Source: Kaistia algarum (GTDB lineage Bacteria > Pseudomonadota > Alphaproteobacteria > Rhizobiales > Kaistiaceae). From it: 64,000 nt of DNA. The stretch's first letter is position 1. The number at the start of each line of letters is the position of its first letter. Shown one piece after another: positions 8,979-17,292 of the stretch. Made by a program: the position numbers and the translations under genes. The notes beneath the pieces were generated by a model, which saw nothing but the letters and a program-made list of their open reading frames with translations, was not told the origin of the DNA and did not search any database. The stretch covers positions 1,364,001 through 1,428,000 of the forward strand of contig NZ_JAPKNJ010000001.1 in assembly GCF_026343945.1 (NCBI RefSeq). Reading direction: 5' to 3'.

Positions 8979-9818
8979 ATGTATGACATTCTTTCGCTCG
9001 ACGATGACGATGCCCGCCTCGACCTCGTGCGCATGGCGGAGGGCCGCGTGAACATCCGCGACCAGCAGGAGCTGGTGCGCCGGATCATTGCCGATTGCCG
9101 GGCCGGCCAGGGCGGCACCGTTTTCACGCTCAATCTCGATCATCTCGTCAAGCTGCGCGACCATCTGCATTTCCGCGCCGCCTATCAGCGCGCTACCTAT
9201 GTTTCCGCGGACGGGGCGCCGGTCGTGGTAATGGCCAAGGACCTCGGCGAGCCGGTCGAGCGCGTGACCGGCGCCGATCTGGTGGCACCGCTTTGCCATG
9301 CCGCCGCCGCCGCAGGCGTTCCCGTGTTTCTGTTTGGAACGGGCGACTTCATTCGCGACAAGGCCGCCGAGCATCTGTTGGCCGAGAGCCCGAATCTCAT
9401 CATCGCCGGATCGGAATCACCGCCCCTGGGCTTCGATCCGACCGGGACTGCCGCGCGGGAAGCAGCGGAGCGAATCTCAGCCTCCGGCGCGCAGATCTGC
9501 TTTCTGGCGCTCGGTGCGCCGAAGCAGGAACTCTTCGCCAACATGGCCGTCTGCCGTTCGCCCAATGTTATGTTCGTCTGCGTCGGCGCGGCACTGGATT
9601 TCATCGCCGGTGCCAACCGGCGCGCGCCCTCGCTCTGGCAGAGGGCCGGCTTCGAATGGGCGTGGCGGGTGTTGCAGGAGCCTCGCCGGCTGACGGCACG
9701 CTACACGCGCTCGCTGCTCTATTATTTCCGCTATCGCTTGCGCGGCGGCGACGACCGCATGCTTCGCGTCGAGCGCCGACGCAAGCAAGACGCCCCCTCG
9801 CCGATCCGCCACCTCTGA
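8979..9818 (+). CDS. WecG/TagA/CpsF-family (GT26) glycosyltransferase
   Basis: The hallmark blocks of family GT26 are present: TLNLDHL near residue 40, the SADGAP block, RVTGADLV, and FLALGAPKQE. These enzymes transfer a sugar (ManNAc-type or uronic acid) onto a lipid-linked acceptor at the membrane. I chose the ATG at 8979 because AGGG lies 8 bases upstream. A GTG 14 codons earlier (8937) is also open but adds a basic, unconserved stretch. The C-terminus is rich in arginine, as expected for membrane association. It is followed 13 bp later by another glycosyltransferase gene. Confidence 0.88.
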   Translation: MYDILSLDDDDARLDLVRMAEGRVNIRDQQELVRRIIADCRAGQGGTVFTLNLDHLVKLRDHLHFRAAYQRATYVSADGAPVVVMAKDLGEPVERVTGADLVAPLCHAAAAAGVPVFLFGTGDFIRDKAAEHLLAESPNLIIAGSESPPLGFDPTGTAAREAAERISASGAQICFLALGAPKQELFANMAVCRSPNVMFVCVGAALDFIAGANRRAPSLWQRAGFEWAWRVLQEPRRLTARYTRSLLYYFRYRLRGGDDRMLRVERRRKQDAPSPIRHL

Positions 9819-9831
9819 GACAGGCTCCGGC

Positions 9832-11064
9832 ATGACCCATCGCCTGACGCTCCTGCACCCGATCGATCCGCGCGGCTCCAAGGTCGGCGGAATCGAGACG
9901 CATGTGAGGCTCATGTATGAGCGCCACCCGGCCGATTTTTCGGTGCTTCTGGTCGGGATCGATGAGCGCGGCGATCTCGAACTCGGCAAGCCGATTCGCC
10001 TTGCCGTGGGCGAGCGGACGATCGATTTCCTGCCCGTCGCCCATGTTCCAGACGCCGAGATCCACAGCGCCGCCAAGAGGCTGACCCAGTCGGTGACCCT
10101 GCGCTTCGCGCTCGGCGCGCTTCGCCATATCCGTGCCATCCGCCGCCTCGGCGAGGGTCCCAATGCCACGACCGAATTGCAGCGCTTCGAACTCGGCCTG
10201 CTCGGCCGGCTGATCGGGCGGCCGGTGGTGCAGATCGTTCATGGCGAGGGCAGCCGCAAAGACCGGATGGATTCGCTGATCCGCCGCTTCTGGTATGTAA
10301 ACCTCCTGAACGAGCGCATCGCGCTGTCGCTCGCCAGCCGGATCGTCTGCGTCAACGGCAATATCATCGAGCGCTTCCGCCGGATTGCGCCGCATTTCGT
10401 CCGCAAATCGGAGCTGTTGACCGTCTCGGTCGACATGGACCGTTTCGAGGCCGCGCCGTTTCCGCCCACGGACATCTTCCGCATTGCCTTCGCCGGTCGG
10501 CTCGACGCCTTTAAGGATCCGCCGCTGATGTTCGAGACCATGCGGCGCCTCCATGCGGCCTTGGGCGGGCGCTTCGTTTTCGATTATGTCGGCACCAGCG
10601 ATCCGCATCGCTATGCGGAATTTGCCGCCATCAAGCCGTTCACGGTTCGTCACGGCTTCCAGGACGCGGCCGGCGTCGCGGCCATCCTGCGCGGCGCTCA
10701 TGCGGGCATATTGACGTCGTTCTTCGAAGGCATGCCCTGCTACCTGCTCGAGACGCTTTCCAGCGGCCGTCCCATGGGCGCCATCCGCCTGCCGCAGTTC
10801 GATCCACTTGTCGTGGATGGCGAAAGCGGTTTCCTGATCGAGCGTGGCGAGGCGGGCGACGATACGGCGAGCCGCCTCACCGAGCATTTCCTGGCACTGT
10901 TTCGAGCCATCGCGGCGGGACAGCTCGACCCCGCCATGATCCGCCGGAAGGCCGTTCCCTATTCGACCGCCGTGCAGATGCCGCGCCTGTTCGAGCGGCA
11001 TCGCAGCCTCGCGGCCGGCGACCGCGGCGACGGCAAGCTCGCTGGCAACGGACGGCTAGCCTGA
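9832..11064 (+). CDS. GT4-type glycosyltransferase
   Basis: A 410-residue GT-B fold protein. The N-terminal lobe begins with LLHPIDPRGSKVGGIETHVR, the glycine-rich loop and ETH segment common in family 4. The C-terminal lobe has IAFAGRLDAFKDP and the EX7E motif in FFEGMPCYLLE. It likely builds the exopolysaccharide repeat unit with the WecG-like enzyme 13 bp upstream. Its last 9 bp overlap tail-to-tail with the next, convergent glycosyltransferase gene. Donor and acceptor sugars cannot be read from the sequence. Confidence 0.85.
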   Translation: MTHRLTLLHPIDPRGSKVGGIETHVRLMYERHPADFSVLLVGIDERGDLELGKPIRLAVGERTIDFLPVAHVPDAEIHSAAKRLTQSVTLRFALGALRHIRAIRRLGEGPNATTELQRFELGLLGRLIGRPVVQIVHGEGSRKDRMDSLIRRFWYVNLLNERIALSLASRIVCVNGNIIERFRRIAPHFVRKSELLTVSVDMDRFEAAPFPPTDIFRIAFAGRLDAFKDPPLMFETMRRLHAALGGRFVFDYVGTSDPHRYAEFAAIKPFTVRHGFQDAAGVAAILRGAHAGILTSFFEGMPCYLLETLSSGRPMGAIRLPQFDPLVVDGESGFLIERGEAGDDTASRLTEHFLALFRAIAAGQLDPAMIRRKAVPYSTAVQMPRLFERHRSLAAGDRGDGKLAGNGRLA

Positions 11065-12189
11065 GGCCCTTTCAGTGGCGATCTCGTCCAGCAGCTCCAA
11101 CCACGCCTTGAACCCCGCCTCGACCGAAAACGTCTTGGCCCTTTCTATGCGCGGAGCAGGATCTCCCGGATCGCCGAGCGCCGCGTCGATCGCGGCTGCC
11201 ATGGCATCCACATCTCCCACTGGCACGATGCGGCCATAACGGCCGGCGTCCAGGATCTCCCGCGGCCCATCGCAGTCCGTCGCCACCAGCGGCAGACCAG
11301 CGGACAGGGCCTCCGCGGCGACCAGTCCGAAGGCCTCCGAGCGGGAAGGGATGACGCAGAGCCGGGCGACCGCGTAGAGCGAGGCGGGTACGACGAAGCC
11401 GACGAGGCGGACGCGATCCGAAAGCCCCCGCGCCTTGATCCGGGCCTGAAGCGCATCCCGGTCCACGCCCTTGCCGGCGATGCTGAGCGTCGCGCCCTCG
11501 GTCTTCACCTTGGCGAAGGCGTCGATCAGGACATCGAAGCCCTTGTCGGGGGAGAGGCGGCCGAGAGCGACCACATGCGGCGGACGGGCGTCAAGCGCGG
11601 CGCGGCTCGCCACCGGCGTTTGCGAGGGAACGGGATTGTAGATGCGCTCGGTCTTGGCCGGATCGGCATGCCAATCCTTGATCATGGTCCGCTTCAGCCC
11701 GTCGGAGACGCAGACAATCCGGCTCGCCGAGCGGCTCAGAAGCGGCAGGCCGTAGAGCGCGGCGGCCGAGAGCTTGCCGGTCTTGTGCTCCAGCAGACCG
11801 TGCACGGAGAAGACCAGCGGCGTAGCGGTTCGCGCCAGCCTGTTGGCGGCGGCGAGCTTCAGCGCATTGGCAGCGATGGCAGAGAGCGCCGCGTCCGGCT
11901 GGATCTCTCGTAGAAGCCTGGCAACGCCGCGCACGCCCTCGACTGCGCCGGTGCCGACGATCTCGACACGCAGTCTCTCGCTAGGTGGCACGGCCGGTTC
12001 GCCGCGCTCGTCGAGGGCGAGCACGACCTCGTCACCGCGCTCGGCGAAGAGCGAGGCGAGCAGGGCCCAGACCGGCTCCGCGCCGCCGCCGGAGAAGGAG
12101 CGCGTGTAGAAGAGATACTTACGTTTTGCCAATAGGCTCGATCCCCGATGGCGGCGGACACGCCGTCGTACGGGCCATCCTGACGCCAA
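11056..12189 (-). CDS. GT4-type glycosyltransferase
   Basis: A family 4 enzyme with FYTRSFSGGGAE at the N-terminal glycine loop, ALGRLSPDKGFDVLIDAF at the start of the second lobe and the EX7E motif in SEAFGLVAAEAL. The start is uncertain. The ATG at 12189 adds 19 arginine-rich residues that look unconserved, and a TTG at 12132 lies just before KRKYLFYTRSF. It is the only glycosyltransferase of the cluster on the minus strand, convergent with the preceding one and divergent from the GINT1-like gene. Confidence 0.83.
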   Translation of the reverse strand: MASGWPVRRRVRRHRGSSLLAKRKYLFYTRSFSGGGAEPVWALLASLFAERGDEVVLALDERGEPAVPPSERLRVEIVGTGAVEGVRGVARLLREIQPDAALSAIAANALKLAAANRLARTATPLVFSVHGLLEHKTGKLSAAALYGLPLLSRSASRIVCVSDGLKRTMIKDWHADPAKTERIYNPVPSQTPVASRAALDARPPHVVALGRLSPDKGFDVLIDAFAKVKTEGATLSIAGKGVDRDALQARIKARGLSDRVRLVGFVVPASLYAVARLCVIPSRSEAFGLVAAEALSAGLPLVATDCDGPREILDAGRYGRIVPVGDVDAMAAAIDAALGDPGDPAPRIERAKTFSVEAGFKAWLELLDEIATERASG

Positions 12190-12228
12190 GCCGTAAAGCC
12201 GGCGCTAACCGAACGGAAATCTGACGCC

Positions 12229-13689
12229 ATGCTGATCGAGGTGAGGCTCGACCCGGACGCGCTTCGCCTCTGGCAGCACCATCTGATCGCCGAACTGGCG
12301 GTGCTGCCCGGCGTGGCGATCTGCCTAACCTTGTCGCCGGGCCGCATCTCCTGGCCGCGCGGCATGGAAACGCTTCTGGCGCTCGAAGATCGGATCGGGG
12401 GGCGTCCGGCGGACCGCGCGAGCGAGAGGGTCACGTTCGACACGATGCGCCCGCTGGCCCGCGGATCCGGAACGGCGGATCTCGTAGTCGATCTGGCCGG
12501 CGGCTCCGCCAAGGCTGGAGATCCTCCCGTCCTCGAACTTCTCTGCGACGCCCTGCCCTTCGAGACGGGTGCGATCGCGGCGGTTCTTTCCGGCCGCCAC
12601 GCCCTGTTCGAGACGCAACTCGTCGAGGATGGCTCCGCGACCGTCCTGTCGCGCTGGCGACCGGCGACCGAAACGCCGAACCGCGCTGGTTCGGCGCTGG
12701 ACATGCTGTTCGGGCGCGCGGCCGACATGCTTGTCCAGGAGGTGACTCGCCTTCGGAAGGGCCGCCCTCCGGCTTTGCCACCCTCCCCGGCGCCGTCCGT
12801 CCGTCGCGGTTCGCCGGCAGCGTTCTTCATCCGCTCGCTCGAAGGCCGCATCCGCGCAAAGCTCGCCCGCCAGCTTGGGCAAGCGCCGGACTGGCATGTC
12901 GCCCTGCGACGGCGTGTCGGAGGCGACGGCCTGCCAGACCTTGGACCGAACGGCTTCCAACGCTTGTCCGATGACGGACAGCGCTTCTATGCCGACCCCT
13001 TCCTGTTCGAGGCCAGCGGCGAGACGTTCCTGTTCGTCGAAGAGTTCCCCTATACGACGCAGAAGGGCATCCTTTCCGTCGCGAAGGTCGCGGCCGATGG
13101 CAGCATGTCGAAGCCGCAGCCGGTCCTCGAAGGCCCCGACCATCTCTCCTATCCCTTCGTTTTCGCGGCCGAGGGTGCGATCTGGATGATCCCCGAAACC
13201 TCGGGAAGGCGCACGGTCGAACTCTACCGCGCCGATCGATTCCCGGATCGCTGGACGCTGCATCAGGTGCTGATCGACAACGCCGATCTGGCCGACGCGA
13301 CGCTGCTTCGGAAGGATGGCAAATGGTGGCTTTTCGCGGCCTCCAGGGCGCGCTGGACCTCAAGCTGGGACGCGCTGTCGCTGTACCGGGCCGAACACCT
13401 CACCGGACCGTGGCACCCGCATCCGGGCAATCCGATCCAGGTGGATCTCGCCTCGTCGCGGCCGGGCGGGCGCATCCTGGACATCGGCGGCCGGCTCATC
13501 CGCCCGGCGCAGGATTGCGCCGGTGGCTATGGCGCGCGGCTTGCCTTTGCCGAGATCAACCAGTTGGATGAGGACGGCTTTCAGCAGCGAATCGTCGAGG
13601 TCGCGCGGCCCTGGCGCTCCAATAGCGGCCTGCACAGCTATGATCGGACGCGTGCCTTCGAAGTCATCGATCTGTTTGGACCGCGCTGA
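12229..13689 (+). CDS. GINT1-like beta-propeller protein with an unassigned N-terminal half
   Basis: A 486-residue protein without signal peptide. From about residue 215 the repeated blocks (FYADPFLFE, FVEEFPYTTQKG, LSYPFVF, IWMIPETS, LYRADRFPDRW, DATLLRKDGKWWLFA, LYRAEHLTGPWHPHP) are those of the five-bladed, GH43-like propeller found at the N-terminus of GINT1-type glycosyltransferases and in bacterial polysaccharide clusters. The first 200 residues resemble the formyltransferase-like companion only loosely and I cannot assign them. It ends 6 bp from the convergent hexapeptide acyltransferase gene. A role in processing or modifying the exopolysaccharide is inferred from location. Confidence 0.65.
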   Translation: MLIEVRLDPDALRLWQHHLIAELAVLPGVAICLTLSPGRISWPRGMETLLALEDRIGGRPADRASERVTFDTMRPLARGSGTADLVVDLAGGSAKAGDPPVLELLCDALPFETGAIAAVLSGRHALFETQLVEDGSATVLSRWRPATETPNRAGSALDMLFGRAADMLVQEVTRLRKGRPPALPPSPAPSVRRGSPAAFFIRSLEGRIRAKLARQLGQAPDWHVALRRRVGGDGLPDLGPNGFQRLSDDGQRFYADPFLFEASGETFLFVEEFPYTTQKGILSVAKVAADGSMSKPQPVLEGPDHLSYPFVFAAEGAIWMIPETSGRRTVELYRADRFPDRWTLHQVLIDNADLADATLLRKDGKWWLFAASRARWTSSWDALSLYRAEHLTGPWHPHPGNPIQVDLASSRPGGRILDIGGRLIRPAQDCAGGYGARLAFAEINQLDEDGFQQRIVEVARPWRSNSGLHSYDRTRAFEVIDLFGPR

Positions 13690-13695
13690 GCGACC

Positions 13696-14307
13696 TTAGC
13701 TCTCATATTTCTCGAGGAAGGCTTCGATCGGCAGCGCGCGGAAATCCGGCAGAGCGGTCCGGAGCCGCTCATGCTCCCAATCCCACCATGCGAGCGCCTG
13801 CAGCCGGTCGGCAACGGAAACGGGAAAGCGGCGCTTCACCGTCTTCGCCGCGACGCCAACGGCGATCTCATAGGGTCCGACATCCTTCGACACTACGGCA
13901 CCGGCGCCGATGATCGCGCCATCGCCGATCGAGACGCCGGCCAAAACGACGACCCCATGGCCGATCCAGACGTCATGGCCGATCGTTACACGGCTTGAGC
14001 GACGCCAGTCGAAGAACGCCGGCTCGTCGGGTTCGCCGTCGAAATAATACGAGGCGCGATAGGTAAAATGCGATTGGGTAGCCCGCCAGTGCGGATGGTT
14101 GCCGGGGTTGAGGCGCACCTGCGCGGCGATCGACGCGAACTTGCCGATCGCGCTGTAGATCACGTCGCCATCCTCGGAGATGTAGGAATAGTCGCCCATT
14201 GTGGTCTCGGCGATCTTGGTGCGCGCCCCGATCTCGGTATAGCGCCCGAGATGACAGTCGCGGAGGCTCGCCGTCGGATGGACAGTCGGGCTCGGGCCGA
14301 GGCGCAT
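13696..14307 (-). CDS. phosphonate-locus hexapeptide acetyltransferase (DapH/GlmU-related)
   Basis: A 203-residue left-handed beta-helix protein with imperfect hexapeptide repeats (GRYTEIGARTKIAET and VTIGHDVWIGHGVVVLAGVSIGDGAIIGAGAVV) and NPGNHPHW, as in chloramphenicol/xenobiotic-type acetyltransferases. A family of these is recurrently linked to C-P lyase operons, and here it is divergent from phnC. I use the start at 14307 because GGAGA lies 7 bases upstream; a longer frame back to 14481 has no conserved sequence. It may acetylate aminoalkyl phosphonates or an intermediate, but the substrate is unknown. A Pho-box-like repeat lies 52 bp upstream on its strand. Confidence 0.82.
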   Translation of the reverse strand: MRLGPSPTVHPTASLRDCHLGRYTEIGARTKIAETTMGDYSYISEDGDVIYSAIGKFASIAAQVRLNPGNHPHWRATQSHFTYRASYYFDGEPDEPAFFDWRRSSRVTIGHDVWIGHGVVVLAGVSIGDGAIIGAGAVVSKDVGPYEIAVGVAAKTVKRRFPVSVADRLQALAWWDWEHERLRTALPDFRALPIEAFLEKYES

Positions 14308-14358
14308 GACGAAGTCTCCGCAGGCTTGGATGGCGTGCGGACAAGGTGGAGAAATTCC

Positions 14359-14376
14359 ATGACGCGTCCATGACAA
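14359..14376 (-). promoter_or_regulatory. candidate Pho box for the hexapeptide acetyltransferase gene
   Basis: On the minus strand two GTCAT units (TTGTCAT and GCGTCAT) are separated by 4 bases, giving the 11-bp period of PhoB boxes (CTGTCAT-N4-CTGTCAT). Seen on the plus strand this is TCCATGAC repeated at 14356 and 14367. Phosphate-starvation control of phosphonate genes is well established, which makes the match credible. Confidence 0.5.
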
Positions 14377-14441
14377 AGCCGGCGAACCAACAAAGTCAAA
14401 AGATGCCGACGGCTTATGGCTTCGTCCACAGGCAAAGAACT

Positions 14442-14459
14442 CTGTCACAATAGATTTGC
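14442..14459 (+). promoter_or_regulatory. candidate Pho box and -10 for the phnC operon
   Basis: CTGTCAC at 14442 matches a PhoB half-site well; the second half (GATTTGC, 11 bases on) is weak. A possible -10 (AGTATC, from 14470) follows about 10 bases after the box, the spacing seen in PhoB-dependent promoters. The phnC start is 30 bp further. Confidence 0.4.
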
Positions 14460-14499
14460 ATCCACTGAGCAGTATCTCCAAAAATCAGGAGGTCCTTGC

Positions 14500-15309
14500 A
14501 TGCTCGTCCTTGACGGGGTGGATCGCTATTACAACAACAAGGCGGCTGTGTCCGGCGTCAGCCTCACAATTCCGACCGGCAGCTTTGTCGGCGTGATCGG
14601 CCGTTCCGGCGCGGGCAAATCGACATTGCTGCGCATGATCAACCGTCTGGTCGACCCGACCGCCGGGAACATCCGCTTCGACGACATCGACGTGACTCGG
14701 CTGAAGGGCCAGGCGCTGCGCGACTGGCGCGCCCGCTGCGCGATGATCTTCCAGCAATTCAATCTGGTCGGCCGTCTGGACGTTCTGACGAATGTACTGA
14801 TGGGCCGCCTCAACAAGGTTTCTACACCGCGCTCGCTGATGCGGATGTGGACCGACGAGGACCGGGCCATCGCGCTTTCCGCGCTGGAACAATTCGACAT
14901 CGCCGGCCTGGCGGCCCAGCGTGCCGACAGCCTTTCCGGCGGCCAGCAGCAGCGCGTCGCCATTGCCCGCGCCCTGGTTCAGGAACCGGACGCGATCCTC
15001 GCCGACGAGCCGATCGCCTCGCTCGATCCGCGCAATACCAAGGTGGTGATGGATGCGCTGCTCAGGATCAACAAGCATTACGGCATCACCGTCCTCTGCA
15101 ATCTCCATTCGCTGGAGCTCGCGCGCGGCTATTGCGACAGGCTGATCGGCATGTCGGCCGGCCGGCTCGTTTTCGACGGCGCACCCGAAGCGCTCACCGA
15201 CGACGTAGCGCGCGAGCTCTACGGACTTGAGGCCGGCGAGGTGCTCGACCACGCGCCCGCACCACACCCCCGAGAACTACCCGGCGAAGCTATCGCCGTG
15301 GCCATCTGA
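14500..15309 (+). CDS. phnC: phosphonate ABC transporter ATP-binding protein PhnC
   Basis: A 269-residue ABC ATPase with Walker [11 protein letters not shown]-loop in IFQQFNLV, signature LSGGQQQR, and Walker B ILADEP. The inserted block after the Q-loop ([11 protein letters not shown]) is typical of PhnC. It powers the import of phosphonates through PhnD and the PhnE pair. The start at 14500 is set by a perfect AGGAGG 8 bases upstream; a 28-codon upstream extension of the frame has no conserved content. It is the first gene of the phnCDEE unit, probably controlled by phosphate through the upstream Pho-box-like site. Confidence 0.97.
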   Translation: MLVLDGVDRYYNNKAAVSGVSLTIPTGSFVGVIGRSGAGKSTLLRMINRLVDPTAGNIRFDDIDVTRLKGQALRDWRARCAMIFQQFNLVGRLDVLTNVLMGRLNKVSTPRSLMRMWTDEDRAIALSALEQFDIAGLAAQRADSLSGGQQQRVAIARALVQEPDAILADEPIASLDPRNTKVVMDALLRINKHYGITVLCNLHSLELARGYCDRLIGMSAGRLVFDGAPEALTDDVARELYGLEAGEVLDHAPAPHPRELPGEAIAVAI

Positions 15310-15369
15310 TGCCCTGAAGGGCATGCCAATCGGCGCCGTAGCGGCGCCGTCAACGCCTGGAGAGACCCG

Positions 15370-16299
15370 ATGTTCAACCGTCGTACCCTGATCGGTGCCG
15401 CCTTCGCCACGCTGGCGATCGCCGGCGTCGCCCATGCCGAAGACTGGAAGGCGCAGTATCCCGAGCTCACGATCGCCGTGATTCCGGCCGAGAACGCCTC
15501 GACGACGACCGATCGCTACCAGCCGCTCGCCGACTATCTCGGCAAGCAGCTCGGCGTTCCGGTCAAGCTCGCCGTCGCGACCGACTATGCGGCCGTGATC
15601 GAGGCGCAGCGCGCCGGCAATGCCCAGATCGCCTTCTACGGCCCGGCTTCCTATGCCCGCGCCGTGCTGACGGGTGTCGCCACCGAGCCGGTCGCCGTCT
15701 CGCGTCACTCCAATGGCCTCACCGGCTACTATTCGGTGATCTACACGCTGGCCAACGGCCCCAACAAGTCGATCGACGATCTGAAGGGCAAGAAGCTCGC
15801 CCTCGTCGACCCGAACTCGACCTCGGGCAACAATGCGCCTCGTTTCTTCCTGCATCGCGATGGCAAGGACGTCGACACGTTCTTCTCCGAGGCCATCTTC
15901 GCCGGCAGCCATGACAACGCCGTCCTCGCGCTCGCGCAGGGCACCGTCGACGCCGCGGCCAATTCCTGGAACTCGGAAGACGATTCCAACCTGACCCGCA
16001 TGATCACCAAGGGCGTCCTCAAGGATGCCGATGGCAAGCCGATGACCAAGGAAGACTTCCGCATCGTCTTCAAGTCGGACTTCCTCCCCGAAGGCCCGTA
16101 CTCGGTACTCGCCTCGCTCCCGGCCGATCTGAAGAAGCAGATCACCGAGGCCTTCCTCGCCATGCCGAAGAACGACCCGAAGGCCTTCGCCGGCCTCTCG
16201 GACGGCAAGGACATCGAGTTCGCGCCGATCACGGCGAAGGACTACGAGCCCGTCGTCGAGATGGTGAAGTTCAACGACGATCAGCGCAAGAAGAGCTGA
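15370..16299 (+). CDS. phnD: phosphonate ABC transporter periplasmic binding protein PhnD
   Basis: A 309-residue exported protein. A Sec signal (FNRRTLIGAAFATLAIAGVAHA, cleaved before EDW) precedes a PhnD fold with TIAVIPAENAS, the FYGPASYARA loop and LVDPNSTSGNNAPR, regions that line the phosphonate-binding cleft in family members. GGAGAG lies about 8 bases before the ATG. It lies 60 bp after phnC and is followed by a strong hairpin that could lower expression of the permeases relative to this abundant binding protein. Confidence 0.96.
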   Translation: MFNRRTLIGAAFATLAIAGVAHAEDWKAQYPELTIAVIPAENASTTTDRYQPLADYLGKQLGVPVKLAVATDYAAVIEAQRAGNAQIAFYGPASYARAVLTGVATEPVAVSRHSNGLTGYYSVIYTLANGPNKSIDDLKGKKLALVDPNSTSGNNAPRFFLHRDGKDVDTFFSEAIFAGSHDNAVLALAQGTVDAAANSWNSEDDSNLTRMITKGVLKDADGKPMTKEDFRIVFKSDFLPEGPYSVLASLPADLKKQITEAFLAMPKNDPKAFAGLSDGKDIEFAPITAKDYEPVVEMVKFNDDQRKKS

Positions 16300-16316
16300 T
16301 CGAGGCTCTGTCGATC

Positions 16317-16347
16317 AGGGCGGCCGGAGCGATCCGGCCGCCCTTCT
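16317..16347 (+). terminator. hairpin with short T-run between phnD and phnE (attenuator-like)
   Basis: AGGGCGGCCGG at 16317-16327 pairs perfectly with CCGGCCGCCCT at 16334-16344 around a 6-base loop, followed by TCTCG. An 11-bp GC stem directly after the binding-protein gene fits partial termination or mRNA stabilisation of phnD. Confidence 0.6.
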
Positions 16348-16377
16348 CGTATCCGGATCGCGGCGATCGGTGCCGCG

Positions 16378-17292
16378 ATGGCGGGCCTAACACAGACGGA
16401 GTTCTCCTTGGCCACGGCGATCGCGAAACTTCCCGAGCACCAGGCTGCCCAACTGGCCGCGGCCTATGACAAGGCGGTTTCGGCCCGGCGCATGAAGGGG
16501 CTGATCGTCGCTGGCATCGTCCTGCTGCTGATCGCGATCAGTGCGCAGCTGGCCCATGTGCGTCCGTTGACGCTTTTCGCCAATCTCGGGAATTTCGGCA
16601 GCTTCATCGGCAAGACCGTCCCCGTCCTCACGCTCGGCAATTTCCCCGCCGACATGCGCGAATGGTACTGGAACTTCCCGAAATGGCTCGGCCTGCTCGG
16701 CCAGACCATATTGATCGCCTATCTCGGCACCTTCATGGGCGCGATCGTCGCCTTCTGTCTCTGCTTTTTTGCTTCGGCCAATCTGGCGCGGAGCCGCTGG
16801 ACGCGCATCGTCGCGCGCCGGTTCCTCGAATTCTGCCGCACGGTTCCCGACATCGTCTTCGCGCTGATCTTCGTCATCGCCTTCGGGCTCGGACCGATGG
16901 CCGGCGTCTTCGCGCTCGCCATCCACACAACCGGCGCGCTCGGCAAGCTCTTCGCCGAAGTTGTCGAGAACATCGACATGAAGCCGGTCGAAGGTCTCTC
17001 CGCCGCTGGTGCCTCGTGGATCCAGACCGTGCGCTATGCCGTGCTGCCGCAGGTTCTGCCCGGCTTCGCCTCCTATTCGCTGCTGCGCTTCGAGATCAAT
17101 GTGCGCGGCGCCGGCGTCATGGGCTTCGTCGGCGCGGGAGGCATCGGCCAGGAATTCCTCGTCGCGATCCGCAATTTCTATTATTCGGATGTGAGCGCGA
17201 TCCTCCTGATGATCATCGCCACCGTCATCCTGATCGACATCGGCACCGAGCAGCTGCGCCATCGCCTGATTGGCATGGAGGGCGGGAAATGA
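16378..17292 (+). CDS. phnE: phosphonate ABC transporter permease PhnE (first copy)
   Basis: A 304-residue membrane protein with about six hydrophobic segments. The ABC-permease coupling loop is near EGLSAAGASWIQTVRYAVLPQVLP (EAA-type motif), followed by GAGGIGQEF, which is conserved in PhnE. It forms the membrane channel with the second PhnE. The start is ambiguous: ATG 16378 has no clear ribosome site, whereas TTG 16408 has CGGAG 6-7 bases before it. It overlaps the next permease gene by ATGA, indicating coupled translation and heterodimer assembly. Confidence 0.95.
   Translation: MAGLTQTEFSLATAIAKLPEHQAAQLAAAYDKAVSARRMKGLIVAGIVLLLIAISAQLAHVRPLTLFANLGNFGSFIGKTVPVLTLGNFPADMREWYWNFPKWLGLLGQTILIAYLGTFMGAIVAFCLCFFASANLARSRWTRIVARRFLEFCRTVPDIVFALIFVIAFGLGPMAGVFALAIHTTGALGKLFAEVVENIDMKPVEGLSAAGASWIQTVRYAVLPQVLPGFASYSLLRFEINVRGAGVMGFVGAGGIGQEFLVAIRNFYYSDVSAILLMIIATVILIDIGTEQLRHRLIGMEGGK

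Noticed and set aside
16662..17288. Upstream extension of the second phnE frame
   Set aside because: It overlaps the first phnE out of frame; the ATGA-coupled start at 17289 gives the normal length and N-terminus.
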